Source: Axinella damicornis
Lineage: Eukaryota > Porifera > Demospongiae > Axinellida > Axinellidae
Direction of reading: 5' to 3'
DNA: 64,000 nt
Assembly: GCA_963931865.1 (NCBI GenBank)
Contig: OZ007505.1
Location: 4,596,824-4,660,823, forward strand
The translations under genes and the position numbers were made by a program. Each line of letters opens with the position of its first letter. Within the stretch, counting starts at the first letter, position 1. Shown here in pieces: positions 24,307 through 43,117 of the stretch. The notes below the pieces were generated by a model. It made no database searches. It was not told the DNA's origin and saw only the letters and a program-made list of their open reading frames with translations.

Positions 24307-25993
24307 CTGCATGGAGGGAGGGAGGGAGGGAGGGAGGGAGGGAGGGAGGGAGGGAAGGAGGGAGGGAGGGAGGGAGGGAGGGAGGGAGGGAGGGAGGGAG
24401 GGAGGGAGGGAGGGAGGGAGGGAGGGAGGGAGGGAGGGAGGGAGGGAGGGAGGATGAAATTTGGGTACATGCAGAATGTGGAGCTCCACCATGTACTTCA
24501 CACGGCCAAGTCACCCCCTTGAAGCAGGTTTAATGTACTCCTTCACCGCTAACCACACAAAGCTCAGGACCTTGACTTAAGTGTTGAGCTCAGGTGTATG
24601 AGTGTCCATACCTCTGACAACCACCCTGTAACATGTTAGTTGGTTAGCAATTCTGTGGTGTACTTGGACTGCTGAGCTATTCTCTGTTGACTGCACGCTG
24701 ACCAACGTCTTATCCTATCCTAGTCACTTTTTCAGCAATGCATGCGTGAATATACGTGCTGGATGTAAGGTCACAGACCAAGACTAACCCTAAACTTTAA
24801 CCTTAATCCTAACCAATTAGCCCCAACATTTTACTTAGGATGTACACTAAGTTACCTATTGCTCTTGTATAATGACATCAGATATTTTACAAGGGGTGAT
24901 CACTGGTCACTCCAATATGCGCCGTACTTAGAGCTGCGACAGGGGTCACAACTTGTGACCGTCCTAAAACTGCCTGTGACCGCGTGAATGCACTGCTAAA
25001 CTGCCGCGGTGACCCTGTGACCGTCGCAAAAATCCACCGTGACTGCGTGACTTTGTGATAGTATATGGAGTAATACGGCAAGCCACACCTACATCCGCCG
25101 TATACGGGGTCACAATCACCTGTCACAGCTCTAAGTACAGTGCTTATTGCAGACCTCTCAACTTCAAAAAGAACTCTATAGTGAGATACCCAAATAGAGC
25201 TGAACTTGGTCCTGTAAGTAGCTGCCCCTGTGAGTTTCTTGGACGTCTTCGGCCTGGGAGGGGACTGCTGCTGGTGCTCATTACTGTCGTCAGAGTCCTG
25301 CATACACCCTGAGCCAATTCCTCCCCTTCAGAATCACTCTACTGACTACCTCATATGAGCTGACGTGCACATGCGCACAGAACTAGAACATTGAACTTTA
25401 GTTGATAAGCAGACCGTGAGAAATGAGGTCATCACAGAACTTTGAACCTTAGTTGATCAGCAGACCGTGAGAAACGAGGACATCACCGTGAGAGTAGGGC
25501 TGAAATCGTGAGTCTCACGGTGGGATCGTGAGAGTTGAGAGGTCTGTTAATGGCGTGACCACCCCTTGTTTAGTAGGTGGACTGCTACTTTGTATAGCCT
25601 AAAAGAAGGCAAAACGGGAGAACCCTTCTACGTGCCTCCGATCGAAACCCACTGTAACTTACTCATTCGTCTCTGATGTCTCCATTATCCGTGCACACTC
25701 GCCGAAGATTGGGCCTATAGTGAATTGACATCATGGTGTGCAATAATAAGAGTAACCTTACTAAAGCTTACGAACAAACCCAACACGTTACCACCACAAT
25801 CACAACGGCATCAGTTCTAACCTTTTCGCCACTCTCTTTTCTTTACTTCACGGATACGTACCGTCAGCTTTTTCAGTACTTGTTTTCCCGCGCTCGCGCT
25901 CACTCACTCATTTGGCAGTTATTTTTCAACTTATTTCTTGCGGAGGACACACTTCGTATAATTAGAGTACCCACGTGTTTCTAAACTGTCAAC
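24307..25993. other. Region between MAU2 and AK6 5' ends
   Basis: MAU2 (-) and AK6 (+) diverge here. A candidate MAU2 first exon is about 25200-25303 (MQDSDDSNEHQQQS), but its possible donor is in phase 0 while the next exon needs phase 2, so it is unproved. Foldbacks are seen at about 24918-25140 (GTACTTAGAGCTG arms) and 25150-25548 (CAGACCTCTCAACT arms), the latter with an internal 55-bp tandem duplication. Degenerate CCTAA repeats lie at 24783-24815. Confidence 0.4.
24313..24453. repeat. (GGGA)n microsatellite at the first resolved MAU2 acceptor
   Basis: About 35 GGGA units with one variant. On the minus strand it is (CCCT)n ending six bases before the acceptor at 24306. Confidence 0.9.
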
Positions 25994-32834
<6,841 letters not shown>

Positions 32835-34318
32835 CTTAATTGGTCAAATTTTTTTTATTCTACATGACATTGTACTGAAACTTCTAATGTAGTCAGTCGT
32901 TTTGTTGTGCTGTGTTATGTGGTCTTCTGTATAGAATATGCTTGAGAAACACGGTGTCATGAATTTAATCCCATCTTCGAAATTCCATAATTGCATAATG
33001 TTGCTTTTGCTAGTCATGGATCAGTGTCTGGTACATGCAACTCAGAAGAAGGGAGGACCAATAGTTAATGGTTGGATGTTGCACTGGAGGTGCATGTATG
33101 CCTCAAAATCTATCCTCATGTTCTCAGGGTCAATTGGCTATGGGCTGCTTCCAATAGAAATGTGGAACATATGTAGACATCTACAGTCATTGAATTCATC
33201 TCCAGGCTTTACACAGCGTACGTTGGCTGCTTCCCCCTCAGCTTTCAAGGTATATAGGAAAACCTACTGAACTACTGCAAGAGAATCAACATAATGGTCA
33301 CATGCAGATATATCACCTCTAACTCCAGCTTGAGCTGAGGGGTTCTAACTGGTATATATTATGTTCAGAACAGATGTAGTACGTGGAAGTTTGGACTATC
33401 TCCACATTAGAAAACTGGCACAGCATGAATGGCTGTGGAAATATGGGCACAAAACTGCTACTGCTTTTAGTTGTGTCAGCTTGAATCCATATGTAGTAGT
33501 ATCATATATAAGGATTTCTAGCACCAACCAGTTGGACTTTCACCCCCTGCCTGCTAAAGCAGTGCTGCACTAAATATTATAGGTTCATGACTGTCTGACT
33601 GTCGATCTGGGACAGCATTCATACAGTGTTCCAATTCACAGTGTCATAATTATATGAAAGCGGATATGGAAATAGAAGTCTATAATAATTTAATGACTGG
33701 AATCGCTACTAACGTTACAGGGATTTGAACCTGAATTCCATGTGCTATTATTATATCTTTATGGGTCAGTGTCTGTGTGTAGCTGCAGAGAGCTGTAGGA
33801 GGGTGGGAGTGGTGTGTCTCTGTGTGGAGAGGGAGCGCCTACAATTGGATGTTGTGCTGGCCACGCTTTCATCTCAAAGTCCAACCACCTGTTTTCAGAG
33901 TTAGGTCGCTTCCTGAGAGTACAACAGAATTCAGAAATCTTTCAGCCAGAGTCTTTGCCATAACTTGATAAGGCAATGCATGAGTGATTTCCACTGGGTG
34001 TTCTCCACCCAAGGCTGAGCTTAATGCAAGCTGAGGCCCATGCAGTTACTGCAAATAGATTTCGGATAGGCCTGACAGTCAGTAATAATTGGTATTCTGG
34101 TTGTTGGAATAATGGAAATTGGTATACATTCTGGGAGTTCACATTAATCTGTAACTAATGCGTCTGGGACCAAGAGTAAAGGACAGAGATTTGCATGAAG
34201 TCACCCAAGGGTATGGTACCCACAGGCAAGAGCACATGATGACATCATTGTCCACCACAATGACAATGATGTCATCATGTGCTCTTGCCACAGGCAAGAA
34301 CACATGTTAGTAACTTAC
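32835..34318. other. Spacer between AK6 and CadA
   Basis: AK6 3' flank and CadA 3' flank meet here. Short frames (32938-33270, 33361-33573) look incidental. A tail exon for CadA is expected in this area; a weak candidate starts after the AG at about 34126 on the minus strand. The inverted repeat at 34225-34289 lies close to the CadA donor. Confidence 0.4.
34225..34289. repeat. Perfect 28-bp inverted repeat with 9-nt loop
   Basis: Arms 34225-34252 and 34262-34289 are exact reverse complements (GGCAAGAGCACATGATGACA... and its inverse). In RNA it would form a strong hairpin just downstream of the CadA exon end at 34319. Confidence 0.9.
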
Positions 34319-36897
34319 TTTCGGTGAGGGGATATGCAGAATGAGGTGATACCGTACTTGTATGCACAGCAGATACAGGTGCATATAAACAGGATCAGCA
34401 GTACAACTATTAGTCCTCCAAGACCGGTGGATACTATCTCAATAATTGAAAGTGGGCCAGATACCGTTATGATGACTCGAGCAGTGTCATTGAAATCACC
34501 ATCACTTGCTACCACAGTCATATTGAAGTAGCTCCCCTCATTGGTCAGAACAAAGTCATCTAGCATTATGATCCCTTCATTTGCATCAATAGCAAAATTG
34601 TCATTCTCTTCGATTGAGTAGGTAATGGTTCCCCCACTGCCTAGGTCCGGATCAACTGCTTCCACTTGTCCAATTTCAGTATACAAGACAGAAGTGGTGC
34701 GATCCATTACAAAGTCATATTCTGATTGGTTGAACTGAGGCTTGTTGTCATTGATGGGCAGTACATTCATGGTAACTGTTGCAAAGTCCTGCCTACCACC
34801 TGTGTCAAAACAACATAGTGTAAACTCATGCATCTCTACTTTTTCATAGTCCAAACTCATGTTCAGGAAAACTGTTCCATTCTGGGAGTTTGGTATTTGC
34901 CACAGCTCTGAAGTCGGTTGATAGATCTCAATCCCTGAAAACTCTCCTGCTCCCTTGTCATTGTCCGTACATATTGCTGTGATGATTAGTGTACCAACTG
35001 GTATGGATTCAGGATATGAGACTTCATAAGTATCTGCTGAAAACTGTGGGGTGTTATCATTAGCAGAGAACACTATCAGATCCACTAGTAAGTTTGGGCA
35101 TTGCTCTCCTGGTGGATACACATCACATGCTGTAATTCGAAGGGCAACTCGATCGAAAGCATTCGGAATATTGTCAACGTCTAGTCTCTGCCTCAACACT
35201 AGAGATCCTGTGATAAAGTCAAGATCAAAGAATCTTGCATTCTCTGTGTTGTTCTGTGAGCCTTCAGAGAGTGTGAATGTTATGTTTCCATCCGGTCCAT
35301 CATCTCCGTCTGTGACTGTGTACCGTAGTGGGCCACCAGGTCGGGAGAGACCCGGTTCATTAGCTGCAATAGTAGTTCCCACTGCTGCATTCTCAAAGAT
35401 TGTTGTCTGAAAACTGTTACGGCTCAGTACAGGTTCAAACTCATTGACTGGCAGTATATCAATCTGTACCATTCCAGTCCCTGTGATACTAGGGTCTGAG
35501 ACGTTGGCACAGATCAAAGCAAAGCTATATGATGTTGTTGTTTCATAGTCTAGGTCTGCAGTGACAGATAGGCTACCAGTGGTGGTACCGACATCAAATG
35601 GTACTGGGTTACTGTTACTTTCAATTCTGTACGTAACATCATTAGCTGGCGCTCCAGTAGAGTCAATACACATCACCACGACAAAACCTTCATCAGGTCT
35701 GGGATATCCCCCTGCAACAAATGTCTCTGGTACTGAAGCTCGGGATAGACTTGGACTGAACTGCAGTGGTTGGGAGGCTGATGCTGTAAATGGAGAAAGA
35801 CGAAATATTATCCTTCAACCATGCATGAATGCAGAGGTTGATATTGTGAGCACAAAGCATGCACATTGCTCATTAAAAAGCTGTGAAGACAAATGCATCA
35901 TTCCTTCCTCTACATACGTGACATGATATAATTATCTTCTATAGAGTGCTAACTAACTGGGATGGATTTTTCGCAAAGGTACGACTAACTAGATCAAATA
36001 CAAGTTGATGATTGGCTTAATGTGGCTTCTCTACCAAAACAAAACTTGTAGCAGAATGCAATATACAACCTGAGGTTCACACCACTCATGTTTCTATATA
36101 ATAGCTAGTACATGCGCATATTCGCTAGAGAATTCGCGAAATTATTTTGATTTCCACATGGGCTCACCAGTTGTAAACTTCCGAGTGCACAATGTAGATG
36201 CTCTATTGCCTCCTGGGTCCATAATTACATACTGACCAATAACGTAAGGCGGGACCTGATAAGGCTAGGCAAAGTTGATTCATTGTTTCACATCAGCCAC
36301 TTCTTCAGTTTGAGCACGGGCGGGCAGCCTTTATTCATTGCGATGAAAATGAGTACATAACTATTACGCGGCTATAAAAGAGGGCATGTCACAGTTCTAT
36401 CTGAGGCCATAATGACTGTTAAAGCAGCAGGTTTAAGGATGTTGATGAGAAACAAGTAATAAGCCTAATATTGGCTACCCATTAAAGTTCAAACACAAGT
36501 TCAAGTCCAAGATCAGCCCAGAGGTTCAAAAATGCAACCTAAAATCAGTTCTTCATAGGTACACCTGGCTGTGTGCTTCCCAATACGATCAGTGCTTTTA
36601 GGCTAGAGGCCAGTCATGCGAACTGCATGGATGTGTCAACAGTTGTCCTCACAAGAAGCTGGTATGAGTTGACTGTACCATGTCCAAAGCCAGAAGGTTG
36701 CTCTATTATGCAGTGGAGAATAACCAGACATTCATAGGAACGATGGCCATTTCTGTTGGAATTGATATGGAATCCGAGTCATCGCCCTTTTCAACTATAT
36801 TCTGGCGATCCATGATCCTAAACATGAACTCACGCTTTGTCAGAGAGACGAGGAAAGCGGCACCCAGAAGTACTACTGCTCCTATCCAGTCCGTCAT
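34319..36897 (-). CDS. CadA: four-repeat cadherin-type receptor
   Basis: Exon 1 (36834-36897) encodes a signal peptide (MTDWIGAVVLLGAAFLVSL) ending in phase 1. Exon 2 (34319-35783) encodes four cadherin repeats with degenerate calcium motifs (LDYE, PVNEF, SANDN, PINDN), a transmembrane helix at about residues 475-500 and a Cys-rich inner border, ending in phase 2 at a GTAAGT donor. Repeats 1-3 are almost the same as in CadB and CadC, but repeat 4 and the helix are clearly different. No tail exon was identified, so the C-terminus is open. Start codons of CadA and CadB are 255 bases apart, head to head. Role: probably adhesion or recognition at the cell surface; the ligand is unknown. Confidence 0.8.
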
Positions 36898-37152
36898 AGC
36901 TCCCTTGTGGACAACAACACCGAGGGGTGGGGCTGGCATCAAAGTGCACGTGCACGTGCTAAGCGGAAAAAAGCGGGTGTGTCGCGTCGATTGCATCCGG
37001 ATCCATGTATATGTTAGCCTCGTACCCAGGCCCGACCGCCCGAGAACGGTCGGGCCTGGGTACGAGGCTATGTATATGTGTGACGCATTATGGGAGGAGC
37101 TGGTGTTGCCGACCTAGAATTATAAGTCGTCAAAGAACCTGGAGTTCGCAAG
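36898..37152. promoter_or_regulatory. Probable bidirectional promoter region of CadA/CadB
   Basis: Only 255 bases separate the two divergent start codons, so core promoters must lie here or overlap the first exons. The stretch contains the perfect hairpin at 37015-37070 and a GTGACGCATTATGGGAGG block close to CadB that resembles the region ahead of CadC (GAATTGTGGGAGGGGCTGGCG). No TATA box is evident. Confidence 0.5.
37015..37070. repeat. Perfect 24-bp-arm hairpin of the dispersed family
   Basis: The arm beginning TAGCCTCGTACCCAGGCCCG is matched exactly by its inverse ending at 37070, with loop CCCGAGAA. A looser copy (TAGTCTCGTTCCCAG ... CTGGGGACGAGACTTA) lies at 37223-37299, just inside CadB intron 1. 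Confidence 0.95.
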
Positions 37153-40100
37153 ATGCAGAGAAGAAAGACTGCCGTGGTGCTGTTCGTTGTGGCACTAGCT
37201 TTTCTCATTCCATGTAAGTGAATAGTCTCGTTCCCAGACGTACGTTCTAGACCCAAACGACTCCAGCGGAATCGCGATCCGCGCTGGGGACGAGACTTAG
37301 CTAGTAAGCGAAGTCTCGTTCGCCATGCCATAGTTACCCGTACGTATGCGCGCAGCAGGGGTACCGGTAGAGTGATCGGTTTGTCTGTCTGTCAGTCTGT
37401 CCATAGAGATTCTGCAATGAAGGCCTTGTTGAAGGCTTAGATATCTAGTTCAGAATACAAGTGCCAAATGCTAGCTCTACATAACTCACAGACCAGAGAT
37501 CCACTCGAGAGGCTTAGAAAAGTTTCGTGAAAGTCGACAATTAGTAATTTACACACACCCTATTTCTAACATTACTGCCGCAACTTACGGTATCTCATTC
37601 TGCATTCATGCTGTATTAAATTGGTAGGTGCTACTGAGCGCTATATGCATGCTGTGTTAAGTTACCCATAATAAAAAGTAGCTCACTGGTAGCTACGTGC
37701 TCTGCTGAGCACCTCTAGTTGCTTTGACCATTCATGCAGACGGAAAAACATGGGTCGTGTACCTAAACGTGTAAAGTCAGTGGTTAGGGCTGAATTGCAT
37801 CATTGAAAATAGCTCAGTGCATGTATCAAGGGCATTTGGATCCTCACACTATGTCAGTGCTACAGCAAGCCAGCAGTAATAATACGTACGTCATTGCGGA
37901 TGCACCATTCGGACTACTTGATGGTTGTTTGAATTTTGAACTCAGTCACATTCCCAAGTGCAATTAATACGCATCCGCAAACATTTTTTGCAAGATCCCC
38001 ACAAAATCCGGTAGGCTGCTTACCTGTCCCCCCACTTACTGTATGCATAAAATTGGCCACATGTGCGATGATCCAGAAGCTAGGAAAACCCATTTAGCTA
38101 CCCATCTGAATCTATATATCTAGATCATATAGTTCCCCAGTCTACGGGAGTGTACCAGAAGTATGCTAAGAATACATAAAACTGAAACAGTGCCAAATAA
38201 AACCCATCTAGCTATAGATTGCACATTGTCTTTACCACCCTATAAATGTAATAATAACACTATTTACCACTGCATATTGCTACAGCTATAGCCCTGAGAT
38301 GTGTGTGCACCTGGGCATGCCAGTGTACGTACACCAATGCATACTACTGTACCCAGCCCCCTTCCCCACTCCCCAAATATGTGTACTCACATATGCGGCT
38401 GCCTCCGTGTATATCCATGTAACCCTCTGTATATAGCTAGCTATATGTGTAGGGCTACGATCCCGGATAGTCTGGCCCGAGATCCCCAATGTTTTCAAAT
38501 GGCCTGGGCCACAACTGAAAATGGCTTGGGTCGCGATTCTGAACAAAAGTGCTAGTAAATATAATCTTTCTTTCTTCTTTCATTCAGCATCAGCCTCCCA
38601 ATTGCTGCAGTTCAGTCCAAGCCTATCCCGAGCTTCAGTACCAGAGACGTTTGTTGCAAGGGGATATCCCAGACCTGCTGATGGTTTTGTCGTGGTGATG
38701 TGTATTGACTCTATTGGAGCGCCAGCTAATGATGTTACGTACAGAATTGAAAGTAACAGTAACCCAGTACCATTTGATGTCGGTGCCACCACTGGTAGCC
38801 TATCTGTCACTGCAGACCTAGACTATGAGACAACAACATCATATAGCTTTGCTTTGATCTGTGCCAATGCCTCAGACCCTAGTATCACAGGGACTGGAAT
38901 GGTAATGATTGATATACTGCCAGTCAATGAGTTTGAACCTGTACTGAGCCGTAACAGTTTTCAGACAACAATCTTTGAGAATGCAGCAGTGGGAACTACT
39001 ATTGCAGCTAATGAACCTGGTGGCCTCCAACCTGGTGGTCCACTACGGTACACAGTCACAGACAGGGACGATGGACCAGATGGAAACATAACATTCACAC
39101 TCTCTGAAGGCTCACAGGACAACACAGAGAATGCAAGATTCTTTGATCTTGACTTTATCACAGGATCTCTAGTGTTGAGACAGAGGTTAGATGTTGACAA
39201 TATTCCGAATGCTTTCGATCGAGTTGCCCTTCGAATTACAGCATGTGATGTGTATCCACCAGGAGAGCAATGTCCAAACTTACTAGTGGATCTGATGGTG
39301 TTCTCTGCTAATGATAACACCCCACAGTTTTCAGCAGACACTTATGAAGTCTCGTATCCTGAATCCATACCGGTTGGTACCCTAATCATCACAGCAATAT
39401 GTACAGACAATGACAGGGGTGCAGGAGAGTTTTCTGGAATTGAGATCTACCAACCAGCCTCAGAGCTGTGGCAATTACCAAACTCCCAGAATGGAACAGT
39501 TTTCCTGAACATGAGTTTGGACTATGAAACAGCACAGACACACGAGTTTACGCTACGCTGTTTTGACGCAGGTGGCAGGCAGGACTTCGCAACAGTTACC
39601 ATCAGTGTCCTACCTGTTAATGACGCTCAACCTCAATTCAACCAGACAAGTTACACATTTACAGTGAATCGAATCAGCTTTCCTTCCAATAACTTTGAGA
39701 TCGGAAGGGTTACAGCAGTTGATCACGATCGTGACACCGGAGGTGTCATCATGTATTCAGTGGAAGAAAATGAGAATTTCCTCATATCTTCAAACGATGG
39801 GAGAATCTTCCTGGTCGACTTCATTCTTGTGTTTGAAGGGAATTCTTTTAACCTGACCGTGGTAGCAGACGATGGAGATTTCAATGCTACATCACTAGTA
39901 TACATCACAGTCACCGGGTTTCTATCAATTCCTGAGATCGTTCTAATAGGGCTTGCAGGGCTGATGCTCTTGGTGTTAGTTCTGGTCCTTGCTTGCTGTG
40001 TGCTGTACTGCTTCAAAAAGTGGACTAGGTAAACTTAGTTCACAGACAGCTTACAATGTAGCTATCCAGCTGAGATGCAGCAGATTTTTGGCGGAGAGGA

Positions 40101-41789
40101 GGGATTGTAACTAATGGGCTCAGAACCAGAGTGGTCTAACCCCAAATCAAGTACTGGAAATTGCATGAATTGCACATAAATGGAGTAAACTGCCTTGAAA
40201 AAATATGCAATGGGTAGGAGCATTATTATGGCCGAATTTCAGCAGCTCCAGAAACACATTATAACAGTATTCTCAAGTTGTGGGTTAGACCACTATGGTT
40301 CTCAGCACTTCGTTTATGTGTTAGGTAAAGAGTAGTGTTACTAGGTAGATCACTGAAAGGTATGAAGGTGGCTGAAGACTGCATGCCACACGAAAACCTC
40401 CATCACTAGCAGCTATATCTGAGGTGTAGCTACTTTGAGATAGCAAATCCAGTTTCGCTGTGCATTGCCGGCATCATGGGTGATCATTATTGTGCTTAGC
40501 CTTGTTCCCACTGCCACGTGGCCTGGGAACGAGGCTATGTGCTGTAGCTCAGATGGTTGTGGCTGAGATGATAGCTAGAATCGGCAAGAAAGAATCAGTA
40601 GAAGTTATACTAGGAAATAGGGCGGTCCTGTATTAGGTAGATGTCCAGCTCTGAAGGTACTATAATGTGTTACACCAATATCTTTCTAACTGATCTACTA
40701 TAAGGTATACTCTATTATGTAGGAAGCGCACTGCAAGTAGACCTAACCTTCGAGGCAGTGAAGTCCCAGTTTCACCATGTGTTGCGTACCAACTTTCAGC
40801 AACTGATGCACCTAAGAATGAGGATCACGCCTATGAAGAAGTGCAAGACTTCATTGACACTGGAAACACCCTCGCATCTGAGACTCAGGGGTATGAACGT
40901 TTGGATCGCCTTAAAATTTCTACATGTCAAATCTTCAAATGCAATAGCATATGTGCATACGGAGGGGGAAGCAACATTTACCACAAGTCCTGCAGGCATC
41001 CCCATGCACAGACAAACTCATCCAGAGATTGTTGATTCAATTCAGAGCAAATCTGCATGGGTGATCATTATTTTGCTTAGCTTTGTTCCCACTGCCACAC
41101 GGCCTGGGAACGAGGCTATGTGCTGTAGCTCAGATGGTTGTGGCTGAGATGATAGCTAGAATCGGCAAGAAAGAATCAGTAAAGTTATACTAGGAAAAAG
41201 GGCGGTCCTGTATTAGGTATATAGATGTCCAGCTCTGAAGGTTTGGTACTAAGTGTTACACCAATATCTTTCTAACTGATCTACTATAAGGTATACTCTA
41301 TTATGTAGGAAGCGCGCTGCAAGTAGACCTAACCTTCGAGGCAGTGAAATCCCAGTTTCACCATGCATCGCATACCAACTTTCAGCAACTGATGCACCTA
41401 AGAATGAGGATCACACCTATGAAGAACTGCAAGACTTCACTGACACTGGAAACACCCTCGCATCTGAGACTCAGGGGTATGAACGTTTGGATCGCCTTAA
41501 AATTTCTGCAGGAGTACATGTCAAATCTTCAAACGCAATAGCATATGTGCACACAGACGGAGAAGCAACATTTACCACAAGTCCTGCAGGCATCCCCATG
41601 CACAGACAAACTCATCCAGAGATTGTTGACTCAGAGCAAATCCGAGAAGGAAACACCCTCGCACTTGAGACTCGGGAATATGAGCATTTGGATCACCTTC
41701 AAAGCTCTACAGGAGTACATACCAAAGCTTCAAACACAAAAGCATATGTGCATACGAAGGGGGAAACAACAACCACTATCACCACTTAA
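37153..41789 (+). CDS. CadB: four-repeat cadherin-type receptor with tyrosine-motif tail
   Basis: Exon 1 (37153-37213) encodes the signal peptide MQRRKTAVVLFVVALAFLIP. Exon 2 (38588-40028) encodes four cadherin repeats, a transmembrane helix (PEIVLIGLAGLMLLVLVLVL) and a Cys-containing border ending in phase 2. Two acceptors in matching phase follow: 40723-41035 and 41309-41789. The second gives a 660-residue protein with a tail carrying AYQL, TYEEL, GYERL and EYEHL tyrosine motifs and two copies of a GNTLAxET...YVHT segment. Such YxxL and YEEL-like sites are typical SH2-ligand sites after phosphorylation (family knowledge); their use here is inference. Repeats 1-4 are almost identical to those of CadC. 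Confidence 0.85.
40497..40537. repeat. Hairpin-family copy in CadB tail intron
   Basis: TAGCCTTGTTCCCA and GGGAACGAGGCTA face each other across a GCCACGTGGC centre. A second copy at about 41076-41117 belongs to the duplicated tail block. Confidence 0.8.
40723..41035 (+). CDS. CadB tail exon, copy 1 (shifted frame)
   Basis: Joined in phase 2 it reads RKRTASRPNL, then VSPCVAYQL, YEEVQDF and GYERLDRLKIS. It lacks eight bases (GCAGGAGT) present in copy 2, so the rest is read in another frame and ends early after a Cys-rich stretch. It could be an alternative tail or a broken duplicate. Confidence 0.6.
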
Positions 41790-42282
41790 TGCACTGCCTT
41801 CAACTCAAGATATAATTATAGCGACTTGGAGTATATATAGTTGTGACTGTAGTTTCAAGGAAGCAGTTCAGTACTGAGCTGAAGTACTATTAGTACTCGC
41901 TACCTGCACAATGCCTCTAAACATACATTGTTTTTGCTTGCCCACCTTTTTTTCATTTTGTGTTCGCTACACACCCATATAGCCAAACCTCAGACTCCCT
42001 TGTTATTATAGTGAGCTAGAACTATATATAGACGTTGATGAATGTTTTTCACTCATTCTATTATTGTATATATGCTCACCTATTAGCTATTGACCCAGTT
42101 GTGTTATAACATTAAGTGCATGCACGTGGACAATGCAGCCTGTTGGTCCCATTCCCCCCCAGAAGTCAGAGGAAAGACCACTTATCAGTCACTTCACTTC
42201 CCACGACTTGCCATGGGTGGGTGGGTGGGGAGGGGGGCATGGGCTGTTTTGACCCTGTGGGCATAACTCTCATTCTTCTGCC

Positions 42283-42350
<68 letters not shown>

Positions 42351-43117
42351 GTGCTGTCATGTCATCGGTGCAACTGTGACGTGTCTTTGTGAGAGTACGT
42401 AGCTACGATTATTATTATTACCTCCACTGCCACATGCATCCCAGAACATCTTAATGATGATGAGTCTTGCCAAAATCAAATAAACAACACCGTGTTGCAG
42501 AAATGTAAGAGTCAATGTTTCTATATCTCCATTAGATAGCTAGCTGGTTCATCTTCTTGTACAAGTTGGACTGCCTTCTTCATTGCTTTACATACTCCAC
42601 CTGCCTCCAGCTGTTGAATCACGACTTCTGCTGCAGCTTGTTCCACTGGTAGCTACCTCAGAGGTTTCCTTGCAATTTATTTCATACAGTTGTGTGATCC
42701 TTCCAGATGGTTCAGGAAACTGTGAGCATAGTAGTTCCTGTCAAGGTACTAAATACTTGTCAAGCTTTACTGTCTCTCTGGTACAACCTTTGATCTAGCT
42801 AATTAGCTAGCATACTGTGACTGCTGTTAGAGATTACAGTCATGACAGACATTTTATGGGAATGGTTCCACTGCCATCTCTCTTGTAGTTAGTGTCTGCT
42901 ATGGACACCTTGTACACGAGGGATGGCAGTGGAATGATTGATGTACCTTTACATCCACGGATTGCATGTCCATGCATGCACGTCATGTGCAACGTCATGA
43001 CATGACGTGCTGAAGAATTGTGGGAGGGGCTGGCGTGCGTTCAAATAAAAAAGGAGGCGGTGTCGGTTGCCTGCGGTCGAGTGCAGCACGTACGCAGAAG
43101 GTCTCGGAGTTCGCAAG
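41790..43117. other. Spacer between CadB and CadC
   Basis: No gene is supported. It holds poly-C and (CA)n at 42286-42349, an inverted repeat near 42862-42945 (TCCACTGCCAT arms) and another at about 42975-43012 (GCACGTCATG facing CATGACGTGC), the latter within 140 bases of the CadC start and containing TGACGTG, similar to a CRE site. Confidence 0.4.
42286..42349. repeat. Poly-C plus (CA)n microsatellite
   Basis: About 30 C followed by about 17 CA units, between CadB and CadC. Confidence 0.9.

Larger units (their letters stand above)
40480..41700. repeat. Tandem duplication of the CadB tail exon and upstream intron
   Basis: The block from about 40480 to 41060 (hairpin copy, intron text GTGCTGTAGCTCAGATGG, acceptor, tail exon) is repeated at about 41060-41650 with high identity. 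Small indels distinguish the copies. Confidence 0.8.

Noticed and set aside
32938..33270. 110-residue frame after AK6
   Set aside because: No recognisable domain or splice context; most likely AK6 3' flank.
35051..35410. Plus-strand frame opposite CadA, with equivalents opposite CadB and CadC
   Set aside because: It is conserved only because the cadherin exons are nearly identical; no independent start context or splice support.
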